From the NCBI GenBank assembly GCA_040752025.1, contig JBFMFR010000066.1, positions 1 to 35,399 on the forward strand: a stretch of DNA of 35,399 bases, read 5' to 3'. Below the pieces are notes generated by a model that saw only the letters and a list, made by a program, of their open reading frames with translations, was not told the origin of the DNA and did not search any database. Positions 14,401 through 22,765 of the stretch are shown here, piece by piece (position 1 is the stretch's first letter; every line of letters starts with the position of its first letter). This stretch comes from JBFMFR01 sp040752025 (lineage in GTDB: Bacteria > Chloroflexota > Anaerolineae > Anaerolineales > UBA4823). A program made the translations under genes and the position numbers.

Positions 14401-17067
14401 CTACGGCGCAGCAGGCAGCTCGATGCGAGCCGACTCCATCAGGATATCGGGCGTATCCCAACCCTTTTGATCGATCAATTCGACGAAGGCGCGCCGGAAC
14501 CACAGCCGCACGGCCACATCCACCTGGCCAGACGGGGGAGCCTCGAACGTATAGAGGCTGGTGTCTGTAGCGAAAGCCGCCAGGCGGTTATCGCTCAACA
14601 GGCGCGTGGGGTTCCAGTAGGCCCCACTGGGGGAAATCTCCGTCCAGAGTTCTTCCAGAACTTTAGCAAAGGCCTTGCCGGGCAGCCCGGCGTAATAGCC
14701 CTGGGCAGAGTCGCCCACCCCACCCCACTCCGGCACCGTCGGGCCATCGACTTGCTCCAGCACATCCCCTTGCCCATCCAGGGCGCTCACCAACAGGATC
14801 AAGTGGCGCAGCGGCGAGTCGGTCGGCACGTGATGCCCGGTCTGGTCGTTGGTAATGCTGACCTGCACCACAACCTTCCCGCCTTCGCGCCGGGCATCCA
14901 CCTGCAGGGTCACGGCATTTTGCAGCAGTTCCTGGCTGGCCGCGCCCGGGAAAGTATGCGCCGGGATGCTCAGCGGGTCGCGCTCGACCCCACCCTTGCC
15001 CGGGGCGACGTTGGTGAGCGGCTGGCCATCCACCAGCGTGGGAGCAGGCATGTGGCAGGCCTGGCAGGTTTTGCCGCTGGCCGGGTCGCTGTACGGGCTG
15101 GCCAGCCACTCGCCGAAGGAGTTGTAGACCACGGTATCCCAAAAAACGCCGAAATGGCAGGGCGCACAGAACTGGCTTTCCTGGATCAGAGGCAGGAACG
15201 TGTCTTCCTCGGGCACGTTGTCATCATCGAACGAGCCGAAGAAAAGCTGGTAGCGTTCTGGGTCTTCGGGGAAGGGCCGGCGGATGTCCATCGAAAGCAC
15301 TCCCGGCATGTTGGGGTAAGGCAGGCCCGTCTCGACATCCAATCGAACCGCAGCGATTTTGTGGCAGAAATCGCAGTGCACGCCGAAGGCATCCACCCCG
15401 CTCACTTGCCCGGGATCCACGGCATACGCCTGGCCGGGCTGGGAGGCCGCGCCAGGGATGTGGCAGGCGGCGCAGTTGCCGGCCGTCTCCGGGAAATCCA
15501 GCTTGTAACCGGGGCCGTAATAGGGTTGGCTCAGGTCGGGGCGCAAGGGGACGCGGCCGTAATCCCGGCTGAAGCGATAGTGGGTGGGTGGGCTGGCATC
15601 CCCCTGCACGTCCGTGCCGTTGTAAAGAGTCAAAAAACGCGGGTTGCGCGCCGATCGGCTATGCGCATCGTTGTCCAGCCAGACCTGGGTTACGCCTGGC
15701 TTACAGCTATAGCAAGAATCCTCGCCCACGGGAGGCACCCAGGCATACGCCGGGTTATCGTTGCTCTGGTAGCGGTGCAGTTTCAACACAATATCACCAA
15801 CCGGAGGAAGGAGCGCCTCAACCTTGGCGCAGTAATAGCCATCCTTCCAGGCGCTGACCGTGACCGGCTCGCCCGGAACCAGGCCGGACAGGAGGAAACG
15901 CCCCTGCCCGTCCGTGATCGCCTGGTTGCGAGTGGCCTGGATGCGCACCGTAGCGCCATAAAGCGGGCCGTCCTCATCAACTACCAGGCCGCCAACTTCA
16001 TCCGGCCCGAGCGCGACCGGCGTAACGCTGGCCCGAGCAGCGCCTGGCGTTGCGGGAGACGTTGGAGCGGGCAAAATGGAGAGGTGAGCGGCAAGGAAAT
16101 CCAGGGTGGGCTGCAAAAATTCCGGTGAAACTGCCAGACCGCTGCCGTAGCTGTGGCCAGCGCCCTCCAAACGCAAGAACTCGACCTCGACCCCTGCTTG
16201 AGCCAAAGCCTGGGCCAGCATCTGGCTCTGCTCTAACGGCACCAGGCCATCCTGCTCGCCGTGGATGATCAGGAAAGGCGGGTCGGCGGCATCGATATAG
16301 CTCAGCGGCGTGGCCTGCCCGGCGTGCTCCAGCACCGCGGGATCGGACAGCGAGCCACCCAGAAAAGCGCCCCAGGCCAGCGTCCAGTAGAAATAGGGCG
16401 TGGCTTCGCCGCCATATTTGCGGGTCAATTCGTCCAGGCCAGTCTGGCAGGGGTCATCCTGAAAAACCAGCGGCCCCTGGCGGATGTCCACCGGGCCGTA
16501 CCAATCTACCACCACCTGGACGGCCTCCGAAACCCCGGGCGCCTGCCCGCCAGCTAGTCCTTCAACGCCCGCCGATGTGCCCAACAAAGCCGCCAGATGG
16601 CCCCCAGACGAATCGCCCAGCGCCGCAAAGCGCCCGGCGTCCAGGTTGTACTCGGCTGCGTGCTGGCGCAGCCAGCGCACGGCGGCCTTGACATCCTGGA
16701 TCTGGGCCGGGAAGGATAGCTCTGGCGGGCAGCCGCGCCCCATATCCGCCAGGCGGTAGTTGACGCAGGCCACTGCATAACCCTGGGAGGTGAAAGGCTC
16801 GGCCGGGCAGCCGCTTTTGTCCCCCTCGACCCACCCACCGCCGTGGACGTAAATCACCAGCGGGGAAGCGCCTTCAGCGGGCCGGGCCGGCGGGTAGAGA
16901 TCCAGGAGCAAGGCGTGCTCGTCTCCGGCCAGGGTGTAGCTGCCATAGACCAGGTCACGCTGTATTTCGACTCCAGCGGAAGTCGTGGGATGTTCGAAAA
17001 GGCCGCAAGCTGCCAGGATCATCCCCAAGACCAGCGTGTAGAACAAACCGTGCGTGCGCTTCAACAT
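14401..17067 (-). CDS. Lipoprotein fusing an alpha/beta-hydrolase esterase to a multiheme cytochrome c
   Basis: 888 residues; ATG at 17067 with GGAGG eight bases upstream. A lipoprotein signal ends in LAAC (C21), so the mature protein should be anchored outside the cytoplasmic membrane. Residues about 35-330 are an esterase of the BD-FAE/carboxylesterase type: oxyanion motif HGGGW (75-79), nucleophile motif GDSSGG (S153), and likely Asp273 (HGEQDG) and His305 (GAGHSYG). Residues about 352-430 are a carboxypeptidase-regulatory-like beta domain (GGLVVDEDGPLYGATVRI). Then comes a cytochrome region with CYSCK (452-456), CAACH (532-536), CDFCH (565-569), CAPCH (634-638) and CQACH (668-672), and a beta-rich end. 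The cytochrome part resembles the c-554-like multiheme family, where CXXCH is usual at the first site. The frame is uninterrupted, so the fusion is real unless the assembly is wrong. Function of the combination unknown. Confidence 0.9.
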   Translation of the reverse strand: MLKRTHGLFYTLVLGMILAACGLFEHPTTSAGVEIQRDLVYGSYTLAGDEHALLLDLYPPARPAEGASPLVIYVHGGGWVEGDKSGCPAEPFTSQGYAVACVNYRLADMGRGCPPELSFPAQIQDVKAAVRWLRQHAAEYNLDAGRFAALGDSSGGHLAALLGTSAGVEGLAGGQAPGVSEAVQVVVDWYGPVDIRQGPLVFQDDPCQTGLDELTRKYGGEATPYFYWTLAWGAFLGGSLSDPAVLEHAGQATPLSYIDAADPPFLIIHGEQDGLVPLEQSQMLAQALAQAGVEVEFLRLEGAGHSYGSGLAVSPEFLQPTLDFLAAHLSILPAPTSPATPGAARASVTPVALGPDEVGGLVVDEDGPLYGATVRIQATRNQAITDGQGRFLLSGLVPGEPVTVSAWKDGYYCAKVEALLPPVGDIVLKLHRYQSNDNPAYAWVPPVGEDSCYSCKPGVTQVWLDNDAHSRSARNPRFLTLYNGTDVQGDASPPTHYRFSRDYGRVPLRPDLSQPYYGPGYKLDFPETAGNCAACHIPGAASQPGQAYAVDPGQVSGVDAFGVHCDFCHKIAAVRLDVETGLPYPNMPGVLSMDIRRPFPEDPERYQLFFGSFDDDNVPEEDTFLPLIQESQFCAPCHFGVFWDTVVYNSFGEWLASPYSDPASGKTCQACHMPAPTLVDGQPLTNVAPGKGGVERDPLSIPAHTFPGAASQELLQNAVTLQVDARREGGKVVVQVSITNDQTGHHVPTDSPLRHLILLVSALDGQGDVLEQVDGPTVPEWGGVGDSAQGYYAGLPGKAFAKVLEELWTEISPSGAYWNPTRLLSDNRLAAFATDTSLYTFEAPPSGQVDVAVRLWFRRAFVELIDQKGWDTPDILMESARIELPAAP

Positions 17068-17145
17068 AATTATCCTCCAAACTGTGCTTCAGGCCCGGAG
17101 GAACCGTGATCCGGCAGGAAATGCAGGCCTTGACGTCTGCTCCAA

Positions 17146-18567
17146 TCAGGGCGAGTCCGCTGGCAGTTGGGAGATCCAATCCGAGGATAACTCGATCATA
17201 TACATCTCGATCTCCTGCGTGCCTGTACGGCCCCAGTTGCTGGCGAAGAGGATGCGGGTAAAATCCGGGTTGACGCTGGCCTGCGGCTCGGCCCAGTAGT
17301 CGTGTTCCTGGTTCTCGTCCACGATCGCATGGGTGTGCGCCAGGCGCGCCACGCGCCCGCCGGCCTTCAGTTCGATAGCAAAGACCTGGTTATCCATCCA
17401 GGTATAGGCCTGCTGGGCACCGCCGCTGTAGGTGGAGACCAGGGCCCAGCCAGGGCGCTGGTAGGCCAGCCCGGAGAAGTGAAAACCCAGGGGCGTGTGA
17501 CTGAAATCGATCGGCCACAAGGCCGTCACCTGGCCGCTCTGCAGGTCGAGCATGGAGACCGAATCGTTGTCGATATCCTGGAAGACCAACACCTCGCGCC
17601 CGTCGGCGTCCAGGGCGGCATCGTAATGGCCGATAATGCGCAGCAGGCCACGCCCGTTTTGCAGATCGTGGTCGTAGACCATCAAGCCGCAGGGATGAGC
17701 ATCGTCGCCGAGCTGATCGTGTTCACAATAACGGTCGAAGGAGGCCAGGAAGTAAGTCCCCTTGGGGCTGATGGTGACGTGGTCGACATCCTCCTGGATG
17801 CCGGGCAGGCTGCGCACATCCCGCGCAATGACTTGGTCTTCAAAACGGTCGTACACCACGAAAGCCACCGGCAGCCATTCGGCGTCCTCCGCCACCAGGC
17901 CCCAGTAACGGCTATCCATCGAAGGACGGCCCTCGTAACGCGTCCACACCGCCGAAAGCGTTTGCCCTGGAAAATCGGCTGCAAAATCGTGTACCAATCC
18001 AGCCTCGCCCGCCTTGAGGTTGTAGGACATCAGGCGAGTTTCATCGTTGTAGTAAATCACGTCCGGGTTTTGGGCGTCCCAGCGCGGCTCAGCGCCCAGG
18101 GGCAGCGGGGCCAGCGGGCGCAGTGTACGCGCATCGTATAGATACCAGAAAGCCTCCAGGCTGCGCGCTAACAGACGCGTGCCATCGGCATTGAAAGACT
18201 GCACACGGGCATACTCGTTCTTCAAGCCCGAAGAATCATCTTCCGGCGAAAGATCGGCATGGCGGTCGGTCACCCGCACCAGGCAGGTATTGAAAATCGG
18301 GTCCCGGAAGGGTATGCGCGGCTTCGGCTCGGCCAGGGCAGGATACTGGCGCACGGCCAGATCGGTGACCGGAACGGGATATGCACCCGGGCACAGCGGC
18401 CCCAGCGGGACACCAGATTGAGAACCAGATGCGGCGGTCGCCTCTACCGGCGTGGCCCAGGCGGTGGCTTCCGCCAGGTCATCGGGGAAAAGCACAGGCA
18501 GGCTGCAGCCCAGCCCGAGCCACAATACCAGGCAAACGGAAAGCAAGAAACGGTGATGGGGGTTCAT
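17146..18567 (-). CDS. Beta-propeller lipoprotein
   Basis: 473 residues from the ATG at 18567, which overlaps the stop of the preceding gene as ATGA, a sign of translational coupling. The signal ends in a lipobox (LGLGC, C21), followed by a low-complexity Ala/Thr linker, so it should be a membrane-anchored extracytoplasmic protein. The body has repeated four-stranded units of TolB/WD40-like type: FNADGTRLLARSLEAFWYLY, ISPKGTYFLASFD, DADGREVLVFQDID, VNPDFTRILFASNWG. The HDYWAEPQASVNPDF segment near the end recalls oligogalacturonate-lyase-like and TolB-type propellers. No full catalytic set is evident. It lies 78 bases upstream of the esterase-cytochrome gene. Binding or scaffolding role is inference. 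Confidence 0.85.
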   Translation of the reverse strand: MNPHHRFLLSVCLVLWLGLGCSLPVLFPDDLAEATAWATPVEATAASGSQSGVPLGPLCPGAYPVPVTDLAVRQYPALAEPKPRIPFRDPIFNTCLVRVTDRHADLSPEDDSSGLKNEYARVQSFNADGTRLLARSLEAFWYLYDARTLRPLAPLPLGAEPRWDAQNPDVIYYNDETRLMSYNLKAGEAGLVHDFAADFPGQTLSAVWTRYEGRPSMDSRYWGLVAEDAEWLPVAFVVYDRFEDQVIARDVRSLPGIQEDVDHVTISPKGTYFLASFDRYCEHDQLGDDAHPCGLMVYDHDLQNGRGLLRIIGHYDAALDADGREVLVFQDIDNDSVSMLDLQSGQVTALWPIDFSHTPLGFHFSGLAYQRPGWALVSTYSGGAQQAYTWMDNQVFAIELKAGGRVARLAHTHAIVDENQEHDYWAEPQASVNPDFTRILFASNWGRTGTQEIEMYMIELSSDWISQLPADSP

Positions 18568-21500
18568 GATTTACGTTTCCCTTTCTTGAGGGTAAAAGAT
18601 AGGGCCGCCAGCGCCAGGGGCAGTGCAAACCCACTCCAACACGGGCCATTCTGCTGGGATTCGGGCAGCGTGGCGGTCGGCAAAGCGCCAGGCGCCGGCG
18701 CGCTGATGGTGGCCTGCGGCGCAGATGTGACCGGGGGAACAGGCGTTTGCAGTGGGACTGCGGCGGTCGGGGACGGGGCCAGGGGCGGCTGGCCGTCCAA
18801 ATCCAGGCGGAAGACCCCCTCCCCCTCCGTGGCAGCGTACAGATGCAGCCCATCAGCGGTCAGGGCCAGTTTGTTGACGGCGCGCGTGCGCAGGCCGCTG
18901 CTCAACGGCAGCCAGGTGCCCGCGCCATCTGTCGAGCGATACACACCACTGAGCACGTCCGCCAGGTAAAGCACCTGCGGGTTGGAAAGATCGAAAACGA
19001 TATCGGTAACGCTGGCCTCCGGGTTCAGGCCGGCCACGGCAGGCGACCAGGTTGCCCCGCCATCCAGGCTGCGATAAACGCCGCCGTTCACCAGCCCCGC
19101 CAGGACCACCTGCGAGTCGTGCGGGTGCAGGGCCACCGAGAGCAGCTCGCGATTGGAAGGCAGTTGGCCTCCCGCTAAAGACCAGCTCTGGCCGCCATCG
19201 CGGCTGATGAGCAAGCCGTGGTTGCCTGTGGCCGCGTAGACCTGCTGCGGGTTGTCCGCCGCCACGGCCAGGTGCGTAACGTTGGCATCCTGCGAAAGGC
19301 CGTCATTGGCCGCCGACCAGCTCACTCCGCCATCTTGCGAACGGTAGATGCCAGCGGCGGGCATGTTATCGCTGAAGGTGCCGGCTGAGAAAAAAGCCGA
19401 AGAACCAGCGTAAACGATGCTCGCATCAGAAGGCGCGAAGGCCAGCCTGCGCCAGGCCATGCCCTCCGGCAGCGGCGAGGTAACCGGCTGCCAGCTTCGG
19501 CCGCCATCGGTGCTGTGCAAGATGCTGGCGTTCCAGTTATTGGCCGCCAGCAGGCGCTGCCCGTTGGAAGGATCGACGGCGACTGCGTACCATTCCATGG
19601 AAGCCGCCGGAGGCCAGTTCAAGCCTGCCCAGGATGCGCCGCCATCTGAACTGGCGAACAGGCCGCTGCGGGCAGCCGCGTAGGCGCGCCCGCTGTGCAG
19701 ATCAACTTCCATGTCCCGCACCTGCGCGCCGGTATAACCGGCGCTGGCGACCACCCAGGTGCGCCCGCCGTCCGTGCTGAGGAAATTACCGCCGCCGTAC
19801 TCGTTGGCAAAGATACGATTGGGATCGCGCGGGTCCACCTGGAAGTCGATCGGGAAGCCAGCGCGCACACCCGGCGGCCCCCAGCCCTGCTCGCCGCCGG
19901 CAACGCGCTGCCAGGTTCCCCCGCCATCCTGGCTGCGGTAGATGGCCGCAGAGCTGCCGGCGTAGGCGATCTGCGGGTCGGATGCGGCGAATTCGACGGC
20001 GTTGATGTTGTCGTCGCGCAAAACGTGCTCCCAGGAACCCCCGCCATCGCGGCTGATGTACACGCCATTCCCATCATAATACTGGTTGTTGCCCGTGCCT
20101 GCCAGCAGGATGTCGGGGTTTTCGGGATGCATGAACAACGAACCGACGTACAGGTTTTCCATGCCCTGGTTGGCTCTCGCCCAGGTGCGCCCGCCATCCG
20201 TGCTCTTCAGCACCCCCTCCCCGCCGGGAATGCGCTGCTGCGGGTCGGAATTGGCCGCTTCGCGATCGAAGATGCCGGTGGATACATAGAGCACCTCCGG
20301 GTTACGCGGGTCGATCCAGATGTAGCGCGCCAGGTTTTCGCCGCGCCAGATGGGCGACCAGTTTTGGCCGCCGTTGGTGGTCTTGTACACCACCCCGGCA
20401 GTCATGTCGAACTCGCGCCCGTCGCGCGGCGCTCCATTCCACACGAAGCTAGACAGTTCAGCCGCGGCGTAGACGATCTCTGAGCTGCGCGGATCGACGG
20501 CCAGACCGCGGAAAGTAATGCCCTCGTTCTCGATCACGCCATTGTCCATCCGGGTCCAGTTGCGCCCGCCATCCGTGGATTTGAAGATGCCGCGCACGTT
20601 CTGCGTGCCGGCCCAGATGATCTCCGGGTCGTGCGGGTCGATCGTCAGGCAGAAAACCGGGATGGCATCCCCTGAAGTTCCCGTGCGGGTGGTGATGCCG
20701 GCGTTGGAGGGGGACCAGATCCGGCCGCCGTCCGCGCTGGTAAAGACGCCCGCCCAGGCATCGGTGACGTACAGGCTGTCCGGGTTGTCAGGGCGCATGC
20801 GCACATCATAACCCAGGCCGCCCAGCGGGCCGCCCGTGCGCGCCCAGGTCAGGCGCGCATCCGGGGTGGGCGAAGCTGGCGGCGGCGGCCCGAAGACCTG
20901 GATGTCATCCACCTGGGCCAGGCTGCCATCTAAAGTCTCGAAAGCAAAGGATCCAAACAGCAAGGGGTCTGGGTCTTCATATTCCCATTCCGGCTGCCCA
21001 TCTACCAACAGGCGCAGGTGGGAGCCCTGCCCGATGATTTCCACCTGGCGCCACTGTCCCAGGCGGTGCGCCCGTTCCACACCTGCCAGGTCGTTGATGA
21101 AAGTGTCCGGCCAGAGCTGCTTATGCAGTCCCGAGCCGCCCTGTCGGAAATTAATGAAATAGCGCCCGGTCTGGTTCATCCGATAAACCAGGTGGATCTC
21201 GCCGCGCAGCAGCCGCAGGCGGAAAGACAGGCGAAAGTCGCCCGGGTACAATATACCCGACCGCGCCCAGGTGTGCCCTTCCCCTTGCAGCAGGTAGTTA
21301 TCCCCTTCCTGGAAAACCTGCCAGCCCGCTTCTAACTCCCAACCCTGGGCCTGCCCGGAATCGAAATCCTCCTGGTAGAGCAAAGCCTCGCCCGGCGCCT
21401 GGGCATACCCGGGCTGAAAAAACAGCGCCAGGCAGGCCAGCAAAACGACCAGGCGAACGGAGCGCCACCGCCACCGACAGCCCATGCACATGCTTTTCAT
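18564..21500 (-). CDS. Secreted Asp-box (BNR-type) propeller protein with C-terminal membrane anchor
   Basis: 978 residues; the ATG at 21500 has GGGGAGG near it and begins a basic signal peptide (VRLVVLLACLALFFQPGYAQ). Residues about 40-205 look like a LamG/concanavalin-type domain (YQEDFDSGQAQGWELEAGW, ending VDDIQVFG). Then 13 Asp-box motifs follow, of the form S.DGG..W (KSTDGGRNW, ISRDGGGSW, RSQDGGGTW), enough for two propellers. Asp-boxes occur in sialidases, photosystem assembly factors and xyloglucanase-type propellers; the motif itself is structural. I see no sialidase arginine triad, so an enzymatic role is not supported. A Pro/Thr linker leads to a C-terminal helix and basic tail (CWSGFALPLALAALSFTLKK), a sorting-type anchor. 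First gene of the three-gene run. Confidence 0.9.
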   Translation of the reverse strand: MKSMCMGCRWRWRSVRLVVLLACLALFFQPGYAQAPGEALLYQEDFDSGQAQGWELEAGWQVFQEGDNYLLQGEGHTWARSGILYPGDFRLSFRLRLLRGEIHLVYRMNQTGRYFINFRQGGSGLHKQLWPDTFINDLAGVERAHRLGQWRQVEIIGQGSHLRLLVDGQPEWEYEDPDPLLFGSFAFETLDGSLAQVDDIQVFGPPPPASPTPDARLTWARTGGPLGGLGYDVRMRPDNPDSLYVTDAWAGVFTSADGGRIWSPSNAGITTRTGTSGDAIPVFCLTIDPHDPEIIWAGTQNVRGIFKSTDGGRNWTRMDNGVIENEGITFRGLAVDPRSSEIVYAAAELSSFVWNGAPRDGREFDMTAGVVYKTTNGGQNWSPIWRGENLARYIWIDPRNPEVLYVSTGIFDREAANSDPQQRIPGGEGVLKSTDGGRTWARANQGMENLYVGSLFMHPENPDILLAGTGNNQYYDGNGVYISRDGGGSWEHVLRDDNINAVEFAASDPQIAYAGSSAAIYRSQDGGGTWQRVAGGEQGWGPPGVRAGFPIDFQVDPRDPNRIFANEYGGGNFLSTDGGRTWVVASAGYTGAQVRDMEVDLHSGRAYAAARSGLFASSDGGASWAGLNWPPAASMEWYAVAVDPSNGQRLLAANNWNASILHSTDGGRSWQPVTSPLPEGMAWRRLAFAPSDASIVYAGSSAFFSAGTFSDNMPAAGIYRSQDGGVSWSAANDGLSQDANVTHLAVAADNPQQVYAATGNHGLLISRDGGQSWSLAGGQLPSNRELLSVALHPHDSQVVLAGLVNGGVYRSLDGGATWSPAVAGLNPEASVTDIVFDLSNPQVLYLADVLSGVYRSTDGAGTWLPLSSGLRTRAVNKLALTADGLHLYAATEGEGVFRLDLDGQPPLAPSPTAAVPLQTPVPPVTSAPQATISAPAPGALPTATLPESQQNGPCWSGFALPLALAALSFTLKKGKRKS

Positions 21501-21527
21501 GATCGCACCTCCCCAAAATCGAACCGG

Positions 21528-21556
21528 CAGTGAGACAGCCAGGCGCTGTCTCACTG
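21528..21556 (-). terminator. Hairpin after the MscS gene
   Basis: A perfect 12-bp stem (CAGTGAGACAGC / GCTGTCTCACTG) with a five-base loop lies between the MscS stop at 21598 and the start of the Asp-box gene at 21500. Only a short TTTT follows on the minus strand. It probably separates the two transcription units. Confidence 0.6.
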
Positions 21557-21597
21557 TGCCACGCCTACCGTCCCGGCGTACACCTGCCCTTAGCCGA

Positions 21598-22662
21598 TCA
21601 GGTGTTTACTCGATCCAGGTACACCGTTTGCGTTGGGTAGGCCAGTTGGATGCCCTCCTGCTCGAAGCGCTGGAAAATTGCCAGGTTGATGGCCTGGCGG
21701 GCGTCCATGTGGACGCGGAGGTCGGGCGTCTCGACGAAATAGGCGCATTCGAAATCCAGGGCGAAATCGCCAAACTGCTTGAAGTGCGCCCGGTCGAAGG
21801 TAACCTCTGACTGGGCGGCAACGATTTCCTGCACCATATCGGGGATGCGATGCAGCTTCTCCACGGGAGTCTTATCGGACACGCCCAGGGTGAAGACCAC
21901 CCGGCGGCGCTGCATGCGCTGGTAATTGCGGATGCGGCTGCCCAGCAGATCGGAATTAGCGAAGATCACCTGCTCTCCATCGAAGCTGCGCAGGCGCGTG
22001 CTCTTCAAGCCGATGTGTTCAACCGTACCCGAGAACTCGCCCACCTGGATCGAGTCGCCGATCACGAAAGGTTTATCCAGGGCAATGCTGAGTGAAGCAA
22101 ACAGGTCGCCCAGGATGTTTTGCACCGCCAGGGCCACGGCGATGCCGGTCACGCCCAGGCTGGCGATCAGGGCGTTGATCTCGATCCCGGTGACATTCTC
22201 CAGGATCAGTAAAATCACCACGCTCCACAGGATCACTTTGCCCAACATGCCCAGCGCGCCAAGCGTGGTTTTATCGGCAGAGAAACCCGATTCGTGCGCT
22301 TCAGCCTGCAAGCGGCGCTGCACCAGGTGGTCGATCAGCGCCAGGCCCCACAGCGCCGCTTGCAGCAGGGCCGCCACGATGGTCGCCAGGCGTAAAAAGT
22401 CCATCGCCCGGGGGGGAAGCGCCAGCAACTGGGCGCCGATGAAAACCGCCAAAACCAGCAGGAACAGGCTGCGCGTGCGCCGCAGCACTTCCAGAGCGAA
22501 ATCGTCAACGGCGGTGGCAGTGTGCGCCGCCAGTCGTCCCAGCCGCCTGGTGAGCAGGCTGCGCAGCACCAGCAGCCCCAGGTAGCTCAGCACGGCCACG
22601 CCCGCCGCCACCAGCCAGCCGACCAGGGAGTTGCCCAAAAATTCGAGTTCTATGAAGGACAT
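21598..22662 (-). CDS. MscS-family mechanosensitive channel
   Basis: 354 residues from the ATG at 22662, which has AGGAGC seven bases upstream. Small-conductance mechanosensitive channels open under membrane tension and release solutes after hypo-osmotic shock. Four or five hydrophobic segments fill residues about 8-190, the last being the pore-lining helix rich in Ala/Gly (ALIASLGVTGIAVALAVQNI). The cytoplasmic beta domain follows (PFVIGDSIQVGEFSGTVEHI, then the LKSTRLRSFDGEQVIFANSD signature). The alpha/beta cap domain is complete, ending at YPTQTVYLDRVNT. A hairpin separates it from the downstream Asp-box gene. Confidence 0.93.
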   Translation of the reverse strand: MSFIELEFLGNSLVGWLVAAGVAVLSYLGLLVLRSLLTRRLGRLAAHTATAVDDFALEVLRRTRSLFLLVLAVFIGAQLLALPPRAMDFLRLATIVAALLQAALWGLALIDHLVQRRLQAEAHESGFSADKTTLGALGMLGKVILWSVVILLILENVTGIEINALIASLGVTGIAVALAVQNILGDLFASLSIALDKPFVIGDSIQVGEFSGTVEHIGLKSTRLRSFDGEQVIFANSDLLGSRIRNYQRMQRRRVVFTLGVSDKTPVEKLHRIPDMVQEIVAAQSEVTFDRAHFKQFGDFALDFECAYFVETPDLRVHMDARQAINLAIFQRFEQEGIQLAYPTQTVYLDRVNT

Positions 22663-22681
22663 GTCTTTGCTCCTGGGGTGA

Positions 22682-22690
22682 ATCTTACCA
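22682..22690 (-). promoter_or_regulatory. Extended -10 promoter of the MscS gene
   Basis: TGGTAAGAT on the minus strand is an extended -10 element (TGn plus TAAGAT) 19 bases before the ATG at 22662. Confidence 0.45.
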
Positions 22691-22729
22691 CAATCCCAGA
22701 AACCTCCACACACCCGCGGCCAAAGCGGG

Positions 22730-22735
22730 TACAAT
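22730..22735 (+). promoter_or_regulatory. -10 box of the ABC exporter gene
   Basis: TACAAT lies 30 bases before the ATG at 22766 in the 103-base divergent gap. No strong -35. Confidence 0.4.
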
Positions 22736-22765
22736 CAGCAGGCAAAGTAAACACGGAGGTTCCTG

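Noticed and set aside
14233..16128. Long plus-strand open frame opposite the esterase-cytochrome gene
   Set aside because: It is rich in His, Arg and Gly with no domain or ribosome site, while the minus strand carries clear esterase and heme motifs. It is a GC-rich antisense shadow.
14401..17067. NrfA nitrite reductase
   Set aside because: One CXXCK plus four CXXCH matches NrfA's count, but the spacing, flanking sequence and esterase fusion do not, and no nrfH-like gene is adjacent.
18564..21500. Sialidase
   Set aside because: Asp-boxes are abundant, but no arginine triad or catalytic Tyr/Glu arrangement could be found, so only a propeller role is supported.
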